DNA of 41,147 bases, taken from positions 1-41,147 of the forward strand of contig JAFQON010000018.1 of the NCBI GenBank assembly GCA_017403185.1. Reading direction: 5' to 3'. Shown here in pieces: positions 26,066 to 33,119 of this stretch (position 1 is its first letter; each line of letters begins with the position of its first letter). The translations under genes and the position numbers were made by a program. Source of the stretch: Clostridia bacterium. Its GTDB lineage: Bacteria > Bacillota > Clostridia > Oscillospirales > Acutalibacteraceae. Under the pieces are notes generated by a model that was given only the letters and a program-made list of their open reading frames with translations, was not told the DNA's origin and ran no database searches.

Positions 26066-26140
26066 AAACTTTTTCGCTTTTGTTAACCGTGTCCGCAAAT
26101 TTAACACTATTATATAAAGAATATTAAAAGGAGAATTACC

Positions 26141-27439
26141 ATGAAAACAAAGAAAACTTTCAAATCGGTTATCGCAATGCTTCTTGCAGTTATCCTTTCA
26201 TTCGGTGCAATGTCATCGGCTTTTGCGGCAAATGTAGGCGAAATTATCGAATGGCCCAGCAAAGAGGAATATGAACTCATAGACGAATATGTATACAAGG
26301 GTGAGCTTGTTGAGGGATCAAACGCTGTCAAAGAAGAAGATCCGGGATACTACGATACGTGCTATACCTTTGAAGCTGAAAAATCAGGATATTACACCTT
26401 CAGCAGAGGCTACGGACTGAGTATTTTTGTTTCCGAAGCAGTTGCTGACGGTAAGCCCAGTGATTATGCGACAACAATCAGCGCACAGAAAGGCGAGGGC
26501 GATTCAGCTGAGTATACGCTTGTGACATATCTGAACGCAGGCACGGCATATGTTGCCGTAAGATATTACACAAAACCTGTTGATGATGAAATTGTTATCG
26601 AATACATCGGCGAAGAACTTGTCGATGTTGAAATTGATGAAGCTTTACTCCAAAATCTTGTAATGTACTATGATTTCGGGTATGGCAGCGGCAAAGGTTT
26701 TGACCTTCAGAGAGATATCACCTTTGTTTTTGCTGACGGCAGCAAAAGAACATTTGAAGGAGCATATATTCGTTTTGCAACTGACAATGGTGGCGGTGAA
26801 GCAACGGAAGGCGAAAACACCGTTACAACAATTAATACCTTCGGCATCAAAAAGCAGTACACAATGACCTGCTACCCTGCAACATACTTCATTAAGAAGG
26901 TTGAAATCAGCAATCTTGACAAATATCTCAAGGGTGTCAAATATTATTCTGAAGACGACTACAGCTTTGATTTTTACGGTACCGAAGATGATACAGACGG
27001 TGTCGGCGGCGAAACAGTTACGGTTACCTTCAATGACGGCACAACTCAGACCAAAGAGTTTTATATGTATGAGCCCATCATTGTTGAGACTGCATACGGC
27101 AGTGAAATATATCTGTATTACGGTGAGGCCATGATAGACGGCGAGATTTGCTTTGCTGTTGTAACAAGCGGCGAAAACATTTTGCTCAAGGAAAAGATTG
27201 AAGTAACAGAAGCAACGGCTGTTCAGAATATCAAGAGACTCGGTGAACGCATCGGGGAAGAGTTTTCGGCTATGGTTAATTCCGTTAAATTCTGGTTTAA
27301 TGTAATGACAAATCCCGAAGAGTATCCGTACTATACAATTGCAGAAGCAATGATCTATCTTTTGGACAGAGTTTTCTCAAGACTCGGATCGATTGTCGAG
27401 GAAATCGGAGATTGCTGCGAACATCTCATTCTCGGATAA
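26141..27439 (+). CDS. Secreted protein of unknown function, paralogue of the previous gene
   Basis: The 432-residue protein shares the signal peptide pattern MKTKKTFKSVIAM...SSAFAAN with the gene at 24809 and the same order: acidic beta-rich middle, then a helical end (from about residue 350). The segment GGETVTVTFNDGTTQTKE resembles bacterial Ig-like repeats; GTAYVAVRYYT and YYTFSRGYG suggest a jelly-roll or pre-peptidase C-like domain near residues 75-150. No catalytic motif or cell-wall anchor was seen. There is no ECF-type element in the 75-bp gap before it, so it is probably read through from element 2. AAAGGAG precedes the ATG. Confidence 0.8.
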   Translation: MKTKKTFKSVIAMLLAVILSFGAMSSAFAANVGEIIEWPSKEEYELIDEYVYKGELVEGSNAVKEEDPGYYDTCYTFEAEKSGYYTFSRGYGLSIFVSEAVADGKPSDYATTISAQKGEGDSAEYTLVTYLNAGTAYVAVRYYTKPVDDEIVIEYIGEELVDVEIDEALLQNLVMYYDFGYGSGKGFDLQRDITFVFADGSKRTFEGAYIRFATDNGGGEATEGENTVTTINTFGIKKQYTMTCYPATYFIKKVEISNLDKYLKGVKYYSEDDYSFDFYGTEDDTDGVGGETVTVTFNDGTTQTKEFYMYEPIIVETAYGSEIYLYYGEAMIDGEICFAVVTSGENILLKEKIEVTEATAVQNIKRLGERIGEEFSAMVNSVKFWFNVMTNPEEYPYYTIAEAMIYLLDRVFSRLGSIVEEIGDCCEHLILG

Positions 27440-27445
27440 CATAAA

Positions 27446-27487
27446 AAGAAACCCTAAAGGGAGTGTTATGTAACACTCCTTTTAGGG
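27446..27487 (-). terminator. Terminator of the asparaginase operon, convergent site
   Basis: Bases 27452-27468 pair with 27471-27487 (one wobble), a long stem with a very tight loop. On the minus strand the stem is followed by TTTCTTTTT, so it chiefly ends the asparaginase operon; it may also stop plus-strand transcripts from 26141. Confidence 0.7.
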
Positions 27488-27502
27488 CGTTGAATATACT
27501 TT

Positions 27503-28477
27503 TTATACAAGCTCATTGGCAATTTGCCTTTGAGCAAATTTTGCTGTATCGGCACCGAGGCTAACGGCAGCCCAGATTTTCATATATGCCGCAATATAGG
27601 TGCTGAAGGGCAGCGAAACAATGTTCAAATGAGCAAAGAGCTCCGTGCTTTCGTAGCTTATTCCGTGCTTCACATTCACGGCAAAAACGGGAATTCCCGC
27701 AGCGGCTGCCTTTTCGCAGAAGGCTTCAAGCGATGCGCTTGCGGTGCACAGCGTTGCGGAGTGATAGGGCTTGAGAATAACAGCCTTTATTCCGTCAAGG
27801 GAGTAGGCGTAGCTGTCGCCGGGTCGGCTGTCAATAACAAGCACGGCAGAATCCTCCGTGTAGGGAACATATCCGAGCGCATTCTGATTTTCAGATTGCT
27901 TTGCGCCGCAGAGAGCGACCTCGCCGTCATAGCGTGCGTATGGCACACCCTCAATGCTGAATATATCGGCGCTGCATTCTGCGTGCTGAAGAATGCGTGA
28001 GGCAAGGTGGATGCTTGTGAAGGCATCGGCGCTGTTTTTGTAGCTCACAAATACGCCGCCTTCCGGCTTGCTTTTGATGAATTCAACGGCAGCCTCAAAA
28101 TTCGGGTGCCCGTTTGAGCTTTCATCCTCAAGAGGGAAATCCGATGAAACCAGCACTACGGGGATGCTGCAGCCGCAGATTGCGTATTCGATTGCGGCGG
28201 CAGTATACTGAAGAGTATCCGTGCCGTGAGTGACGATTATTCCGTCATAACCCTTGTCAAGATTGCCGATAACTTCTTTTTGAATAAGATTAAGCTCGTT
28301 TGCGGAGAGGTTTTCACTCAGCACGCTGAAAGGGGTGCTGATATCAAAGTCTGCTCCGCCGCATACGGACTTATATCTGTTGATTAAAACATATTTTGTG
28401 CTCTCATCGGTAGCGATGCTTCCGTTTTTTTCGCAGCTGCCGATGGTGCCGCCGGTAAATATAACCAGAATTTTCAT
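27503..28477 (-). CDS. Type I L-asparaginase
   Basis: Asparaginase hydrolyses L-asparagine to aspartate and ammonia; with no signal peptide this one is cytoplasmic (type I). The 324-residue protein has the first active-site motif FTGGTIGS near residues 8-15 and the second, IIVTHGTDTLQYTA, near 79-92, both with their threonines. SSDFPLEDESSNG also fits the family. The ATG at 28477 is preceded by AAGGTG. It follows the TIR-V4R gene after only 20 bp, so the two are cotranscribed. Other amidohydrolases of this fold (glutaminase, Asp-tRNA amidotransferase GatD) are less likely by length. Confidence 0.88.
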   Translation of the reverse strand: MKILVIFTGGTIGSCEKNGSIATDESTKYVLINRYKSVCGGADFDISTPFSVLSENLSANELNLIQKEVIGNLDKGYDGIIVTHGTDTLQYTAAAIEYAICGCSIPVVLVSSDFPLEDESSNGHPNFEAAVEFIKSKPEGGVFVSYKNSADAFTSIHLASRILQHAECSADIFSIEGVPYARYDGEVALCGAKQSENQNALGYVPYTEDSAVLVIDSRPGDSYAYSLDGIKAVILKPYHSATLCTASASLEAFCEKAAAAGIPVFAVNVKHGISYESTELFAHLNIVSLPFSTYIAAYMKIWAAVSLGADTAKFAQRQIANELV

Positions 28478-28497
28478 TATACTAAGACACCTTATGA

Positions 28498-29493
28498 TTA
28501 TTTCGTTTTGAGCTCAAAGACACACTGAGTTTTGAACCTGCTTTTGAGCGGGCATTCACTGCAGGTGAGCTCAACCTCAATTGAGTTGAGAAGATTTTCA
28601 ACAACGCCCGAGGAGTAGCCGCGGATGAAGGCGCAAATCTTCCTCTTCTTTTTATGGTCAACAATGAAGGGTTCGTTTATTCTTATTTTGCCCGTCAGGC
28701 TGTCATTTTCTTCATCAATAAAGATTTCGGATGAAAAAAGTCCCCAGCCCACGGCTGAATCGAACTCGCACCATTTGTTGATTTTGTTCTTTATATCCTC
28801 AAAGGAATAGCCCGTATCCCACTGATTGTTGATTTTTTCGGAAAAGTTTTTTCCGCTTGCGTAGCCGCTGTCAAAGAATATGCTTTCGGCGGCTTCGCTT
28901 CCCGCAATTTCTTCAACTCTTTCAAAAATCCCGCCCATCATGTTGACAATGGTGTCTGTTCTGAAGCTCACATTTCTCTGGTGGTCCTCAGGGTTAACCA
29001 TAATGCCTCTGTCGGGGTAATAATCAAAAACGGTTGTTTTTGACAAATCCACGGGCTCTGCTTTCTCAGGCACCGCCTCAACAACGGGCGCTTCACTGGG
29101 AAGATATTTTGATGCCGTGTCAAGAATTTTCTGAAAATAAGTCTGCGGAGGGTCAGGGTAGGCGATAATCCAGTGCTTTCTGCCGAGATAATATCTGTAA
29201 TCGTCGCTCAGCTCAAAGTCCTCAACAAATACGGGCAGAATGGTTTTCTTTTTTGCGAAAACAACATCAACCTCGTTGAGCACGTGCTCAGATTCGTTGA
29301 TTGACTTTGACGCAATCAGCATAACTGCGGCGCAGTTGTAGATTGCATCCATGAGAGCCGAGGCATAGGGCTTTCCGCCGTCAATATCTCTGGGGGCAAT
29401 GAAGCACTGAACGCCGTTATCCTCAAGATACTCAACTAAATTATATGCAAATTCTCTGTCTTTGCTCGAATAGCTGATAAATATTTTTTTCAT
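28498..29493 (-). CDS. TIR domain protein with C-terminal V4R-like ligand-binding domain
   Basis: The N-terminal third (about 1-135) is a bacterial TIR domain: KKIFISYSSKDREFAYNLV, CFIAPRDI, and INESEHVLNEVD, where E74 sits at the position of the catalytic glutamate of NAD-cleaving TIRs. After a linker, residues about 160-331 look like a V4R (4-vinyl reductase) domain, a small-molecule-binding fold: SGYASGKNF, a GWG stretch, then CAFIRGYSSGVVENLL and the Cys-rich end CSECPLKSRFKTQCVFEL. I am sure of the TIR part and fairly sure of V4R. No membrane segment. It is the middle gene of a minus-strand operon. NADase or signalling function is inferred. Confidence 0.8.
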   Translation of the reverse strand: MKKIFISYSSKDREFAYNLVEYLEDNGVQCFIAPRDIDGGKPYASALMDAIYNCAAVMLIASKSINESEHVLNEVDVVFAKKKTILPVFVEDFELSDDYRYYLGRKHWIIAYPDPPQTYFQKILDTASKYLPSEAPVVEAVPEKAEPVDLSKTTVFDYYPDRGIMVNPEDHQRNVSFRTDTIVNMMGGIFERVEEIAGSEAAESIFFDSGYASGKNFSEKINNQWDTGYSFEDIKNKINKWCEFDSAVGWGLFSSEIFIDEENDSLTGKIRINEPFIVDHKKKRKICAFIRGYSSGVVENLLNSIEVELTCSECPLKSRFKTQCVFELKTK

Positions 29494-29529
29494 TGACTCA
29501 CATCCATGCTTTTATACGAATTAAGCTTA

Positions 29530-29841
29530 TTATGCTACTCTGTGACCGTCCTTGAACTTAACCTTGCCGAGGAAGGGGATTTTGACAAAGCCGTCAAATT
29601 CGTCGCCGTCAAAGGTAACGCAAAGGTCAATGTCCTTGTCAGGGAGAAGGCTGGTCTGAACCACTGCATTGATTGTGTCGTCATCCTCTTCAATCTTTTT
29701 GATTGTGATATCGGGAACGGTTACGCCGGGAACCTCAAGCTCAAAGCCGTATTTGCCGTTGTCATCAAACACTCTGATTTTTGCTTCGCCGGAGAAAAAC
29801 ATTGTGTTTACATTGCAAGCCCATGTGCCTAAACCGATCAT
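29530..29841 (-). CDS. Small beta-rich protein of unknown function, first gene of the TIR operon
   Basis: The 103-residue protein has no recognised domain. Alternating hydrophobic residues (AKIRVFDDNGKYGFELEV, DLCVTFDGDEFDGFVKIPF) suggest an all-beta fold, and it is acidic. There is no signal peptide or membrane segment. AAGGAG lies at the correct distance before the ATG at 29841. It is 36 bp upstream of the TIR-V4R gene and shares its promoter, so it may be a partner of that protein. Confidence 0.75.
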   Translation of the reverse strand: MIGLGTWACNVNTMFFSGEAKIRVFDDNGKYGFELEVPGVTVPDITIKKIEEDDDTINAVVQTSLLPDKDIDLCVTFDGDEFDGFVKIPFLGKVKFKDGHRVA

Positions 29842-29919
29842 AATATAATCTCCTTTTTCTTCTTAATATGTTCTTTGTCTGCACAATAACTTCTCATATG
29901 ATTATTGCTCACACAGAAT

Positions 29920-29948
29920 ATATTATCACAAAGCCCGCAGAATGGCAA
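29920..29948 (-). promoter_or_regulatory. sigma-A-type promoter of the TIR-V4R operon
   Basis: On the minus strand, TTGCCA (29943-29948), 17 bp, TAATAT (29920-29925). It lies only 35 bp from the divergent ECF-type element at 29983. Confidence 0.55.
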
Positions 29949-29982
29949 GATATTAAAAATTTTTTCATAATCTCATTTTTTG

Positions 29983-30022
29983 TTAGACCAAACCCCGATT
30001 TGCTTCGTCTTATAGGTGTAAG
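29983..30022 (+). promoter_or_regulatory. ECF-type promoter element, copy 3
   Basis: TTAGACCAAA (29983-29992), 13 nt, TCGTCTT (30005-30011), ATA, GGTGTAAG. The TAGACC-CGTCTT spacing is again 16 bp. It lies 33 bp before a small gene that is followed by the sialidase-like gene. Confidence 0.7.
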
Positions 30023-30054
30023 GGCAAAAAACACCAATCAAACGGAGGGATGGC

Positions 30055-30315
30055 ATGAATGAAAATGTGAAAAAAACCAGAGTGAATCTTGACGGGCTTC
30101 ATTCGCTCGAAATTTCGGTTAATGAAGAAAACAAAACCGTGATTGCCGAGCTTGTTGTGCCCGATGAAAACCCCACCTTTATCTACGCCGAAAAATTCGA
30201 TGCTCCTTGCAACTACCTTAAGGCAGCGATAAAAAAAGGGGTTGTCTATCTTGACGCAAACAAAAACGGGCGTCTGCCGGGCAGCAGAAATGACCCGGGC
30301 ATTCTTAAAGGATAA
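30055..30315 (+). CDS. Small hypothetical protein upstream of the sialidase-like gene
   Basis: The 86-residue soluble protein is not one I recognise. It contains LHSLEISVNEENKTVIAELVV, an aromatic-free beta-like stretch, and a C-terminal DANKNGRLPGSRNDPG segment. There is no signal peptide or membrane segment. CGGAGGG precedes the ATG. It is the first gene after ECF-type element 3 and 21 bp before the sialidase-like gene. Its small size and position would suit a regulator or chaperone of the locus, but nothing in the sequence shows that. Confidence 0.7.
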   Translation: MNENVKKTRVNLDGLHSLEISVNEENKTVIAELVVPDENPTFIYAEKFDAPCNYLKAAIKKGVVYLDANKNGRLPGSRNDPGILKG

Positions 30316-30336
30316 GAAGAAAAAGGAGATTACATT

Positions 30337-31491
30337 ATGAAAAATTTTATTAAAAAGTCAATTGCAACGGTTTTATGCTGCTGCACCCTTGCAGGCACCG
30401 CCTGCCCCGCTTACGCATTTGAAAACAACTCGGCACAACCCGATTTTTCTGCAAGCATCGTAAGCTTTTTTGAGGATTTCAGAGAGAAGCTTTTCAGCCT
30501 TCTGGGGATAACATCAAATGAAACAGAAGGCATGGATATCAAAATTGACCGCGGTGAGGTTTTTGAGGCAAAAGAATATTTCAACAGTGCTCACGCATCA
30601 ACACTTGTAAAAATGTCAAACGGCGATATACTGTCGGCATGGTTTGCAGGCAGCGGCGAGGGCAACAGTGATGTGAGAATATGGTATTCGGTTTATAACG
30701 GCAGCGAGTGGAGTGAGCCGAAGCAGCTTGCGTCAGAGGATACCGTGGCTCATTGGAATCCCGTGCTTCAGGACATGGGCGATTTCGTAAGGCTTTATTA
30801 TAAGGTCGGCAAGAATACCGAAAGCTGGGTTACAAAGTATTCCGATACCTATGATTACGGTGCAACATGGACTCAGCCCAAGGAGCTCGTTGAGGGTGAC
30901 ACAAGCGGCGGCAGAGGTCCCGTAAAAAACAAATGCCTTGTCACATCGGGCGGTGTTATGATTGCCCCTGCTTCAACCGAGCAGGGCGAATGGAAGGCGT
31001 TTTTTGATATTTCAACAGACGGCGGCGAAACATGGCAAAAAACAGATTATATTTCGGCAAAGGACAGCAGAGGCAAAACGGTTGCAATGATTCAGCCCAC
31101 TCTCTGGGAGGATGCAGACGGCAATATTCATGCGATGTTCAGAACAAGAGCGGGCAAAATTTACAGAAGCGACTCCTTTGACGGCGGCTGCACATGGAGC
31201 GAGGCGTACGCCACACAGCTCCCCAACAACAGCAGCGGAATTGACTGCGTTATGAGCGATAACGGATGGCTCTGGCTTGCATATAATCCCATCGGCGTTG
31301 AAGGAATACGCAACAAGCTTGTTCTCTCCGTTTCAAAGGATAACGGCGAAACATGGGAAGAGGTTATGACTGTTGAAAACAGATTTTTCGGCGAATACTC
31401 ATACCCGTCAATAATTGCAGACGGTAACGAGCTTTATATGACTTATACCTACACAAGAACGAAAATCAACTATTTGTTTATTGAATTTTGA
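30337..31491 (+). CDS. Secreted BNR-repeat (sialidase-like) protein
   Basis: The 384-residue protein has a signal peptide (MKNFIKKSIATVLCCCTLAG..., cleavage likely after AYA) and a six-bladed-propeller-like body with at least four Asp-box motifs: YDYGATW, STDGGETW, SFDGGCTW and SKDNGETW. The first blade, NSAHASTLVKMSNGDILSAWFAG, matches predicted neuraminidases (BNR_2 type). A catalytic Arg triad and Tyr/Glu pair cannot be confirmed by eye, so activity on sialic acid is probable, not shown. No cell-wall anchor. It follows ECF-type element 3 and would supply sialic acid to a ManNAc route such as nanE-ROK at 458-2090. Confidence 0.8.
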   Translation: MKNFIKKSIATVLCCCTLAGTACPAYAFENNSAQPDFSASIVSFFEDFREKLFSLLGITSNETEGMDIKIDRGEVFEAKEYFNSAHASTLVKMSNGDILSAWFAGSGEGNSDVRIWYSVYNGSEWSEPKQLASEDTVAHWNPVLQDMGDFVRLYYKVGKNTESWVTKYSDTYDYGATWTQPKELVEGDTSGGRGPVKNKCLVTSGGVMIAPASTEQGEWKAFFDISTDGGETWQKTDYISAKDSRGKTVAMIQPTLWEDADGNIHAMFRTRAGKIYRSDSFDGGCTWSEAYATQLPNNSSGIDCVMSDNGWLWLAYNPIGVEGIRNKLVLSVSKDNGETWEEVMTVENRFFGEYSYPSIIADGNELYMTYTYTRTKINYLFIEF

Positions 31492-31516
31492 ACTTTACGG
31501 TAGTATAATATAATAT
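31488..31516 (+). promoter_or_regulatory. Putative sigma-A promoter of the ECF sigma gene
   Basis: TTGAAC (31488-31493, overlapping the sialidase stop codon), 17 bp, TAATAT (31511-31516); a 15-bp spacing to TATAAT also exists. No copy of the ECF-type element lies here, so the sigma gene does not look autoregulated through that element. Confidence 0.5.
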
Positions 31517-31571
31517 ATTATATTGTTCAAATAGAATTTTAACGCAGAAATAAATTGCGGAAGGTGCGCTT

Positions 31572-33104
31572 ATGGAAACGGGATATGAAAGAATAGCCGA
31601 GCTTGTCGTGAAGCTTCAGGGCGGCGATAACAGTGCGTTCAACGAGCTTTACAAGCTGACAAGCGGCAGGGCATACTTTGTTGCGCTCGAAATCACAAAA
31701 AACGAGCAGGATGCAGAGGATGTCCTTCAGGAAAGCTACATAAAAATGCTTGAAAAAATCAATACGCTTGATAAGCCTGAGAGCTTCGTGAGCTGGTTTC
31801 ACCATATGGTTGCCAATAAGAGCAAGGATTCTCTTAAGAAAAAGAAACCTTCGCTTTTTGAAGCGGGAGAGGAAGAAGCGTTTGAGGTTATTCCCGATGA
31901 GGACACCTCGTTCAATCCCGAGGAAAATCTTAATCAGGATGAGCTGCACTCCGCTGTTATGGAGGTTATCGGTGAGCTGACCGAGGAAAAGCGTGCCTGC
32001 GTGATGATGATGTATTTTGAGGAGATGAGTGTTAATGAAATTTCAGAAACACTCGAAATCCCCGTCAGCACCGTTAAAAACAGGCTTTTCACCGCAAGAA
32101 AGGATCTGAAGGCGAAATTTGAGAAGAGGGGAATCACCTCTCTTTACAGCACGGCACCTGTCGGCGTTGTTATCTGGGCTCTTGCCAGAGCGTCGGAATC
32201 CGTTTCGTCAACCTTTGCGGAGAGTGCAAATTCAGCCCGTGTGCTGTCAGGTATCGCAATATCGGGCACTGCAGCGGCGGCGACCACTGCAGCAGGTGCA
32301 GGCACGGCGGCTACAACCGCTGCAGCAACCACAGCCGCAACAACCGCAGCCTCGACCGCAGCCACAACGGCGGCATCAACGGGTGCGGGCGTTGCCGTGA
32401 AAGCCTTTGCGCTCACCACTGCTCAGAAGGTTATTGCAGGTCTTGCGGCAGTGGGAATTATCGGCGGCACTGCTGCAGGAGTTACAACGGTTGTTAAAAA
32501 CAGAGAAAAGGAGCCTGAAACCACGGGCGTAATTCAGGAGGAGGTTACAACCGCCCCCGCTTTTGAGGAGGAAACCGTGCTGCCTGCAGTTGTTCCCGTC
32601 AGCGAAACCTCAACCTCTGTTACAACCGCTCCCGATGAGAGCACAACAAAGGCTTCGTCAACAACAACAAAGAAAAATACTACCACGACAAAGGCGACGA
32701 CAACAAAGAAAACCACAACAACCGCAACAACCAAAAAGACTACCACCACAACAAAAGCAACTACAACCAAAAAGACCACTACCACAACTCAAAAGGAAAC
32801 AACCACCAAAAAAGTAACCACAACCACCGAGCCCACAACCGAGGAGCCCACAACAACAAGGCCGACCACCACAACCACTACCGAGGCGGCAAAAGCAACG
32901 GTAACATTCACGGTGCTTGAGCTTGACAATACCGTTGCCGACTCCTTCAGTGTGGAGGTAGAGCCCGGCACTCTGCTTAATGATGCTTATATTGCGGGGC
33001 TTGTTGAGGCGAGAGGTCACTTGCCCTACGGCGGAATCGACGGCCCCGGCGACTCCCTCTATGCGGAGTCGGGTCAGACCTACGAAATGGTTGCTTATTT
33101 ATAA
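31572..33104 (+). CDS. ECF-type sigma factor fused to a membrane segment, Thr/Lys-rich stalk and C-terminal domain
   Basis: The first 178 residues form an ECF sigma factor: region 2 (about 15-85, SAFNELYKLT, NEQDAEDVLQESYIKML, SFVSWFHHMVANKSKD) and region 4 (about 125-175, EEMSVNEISETLEIPVSTVKNRLFTARKDL). Unusually, 330 more residues follow. Residues about 181-285 are hydrophobic to Ala/Thr-rich, then a membrane segment AGLAAVGIIGGTAAGV (about 289-304). A stalk of mostly Thr and Lys (about 345-440) follows, then a terminal beta-rich domain (about 440-510, ATVTFTVLELDN...YEMVAYL). It looks like a sigma factor tied to the membrane with an external sensor. It is 15 bp ahead of the first giant surface gene. 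Orientation is inferred; the basic KNREK after the segment weakly argues against it. Confidence 0.82.
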   Translation: METGYERIAELVVKLQGGDNSAFNELYKLTSGRAYFVALEITKNEQDAEDVLQESYIKMLEKINTLDKPESFVSWFHHMVANKSKDSLKKKKPSLFEAGEEEAFEVIPDEDTSFNPEENLNQDELHSAVMEVIGELTEEKRACVMMMYFEEMSVNEISETLEIPVSTVKNRLFTARKDLKAKFEKRGITSLYSTAPVGVVIWALARASESVSSTFAESANSARVLSGIAISGTAAAATTAAGAGTAATTAAATTAATTAASTAATTAASTGAGVAVKAFALTTAQKVIAGLAAVGIIGGTAAGVTTVVKNREKEPETTGVIQEEVTTAPAFEEETVLPAVVPVSETSTSVTTAPDESTTKASSTTTKKNTTTTKATTTKKTTTTATTKKTTTTTKATTTKKTTTTTQKETTTKKVTTTTEPTTEEPTTTRPTTTTTTEAAKATVTFTVLELDNTVADSFSVEVEPGTLLNDAYIAGLVEARGHLPYGGIDGPGDSLYAESGQTYEMVAYL

Positions 33105-33119
33105 TCGGGAGGAGTTAAA

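Noticed and set aside
32640-32890. ACA/ACC-rich repeated stretch that could be mistaken for a satellite or CRISPR
   Set aside because: It is in frame inside the sigma fusion gene and encodes the Thr/Lys stalk; units are irregular, with no constant repeat and spacer pattern.
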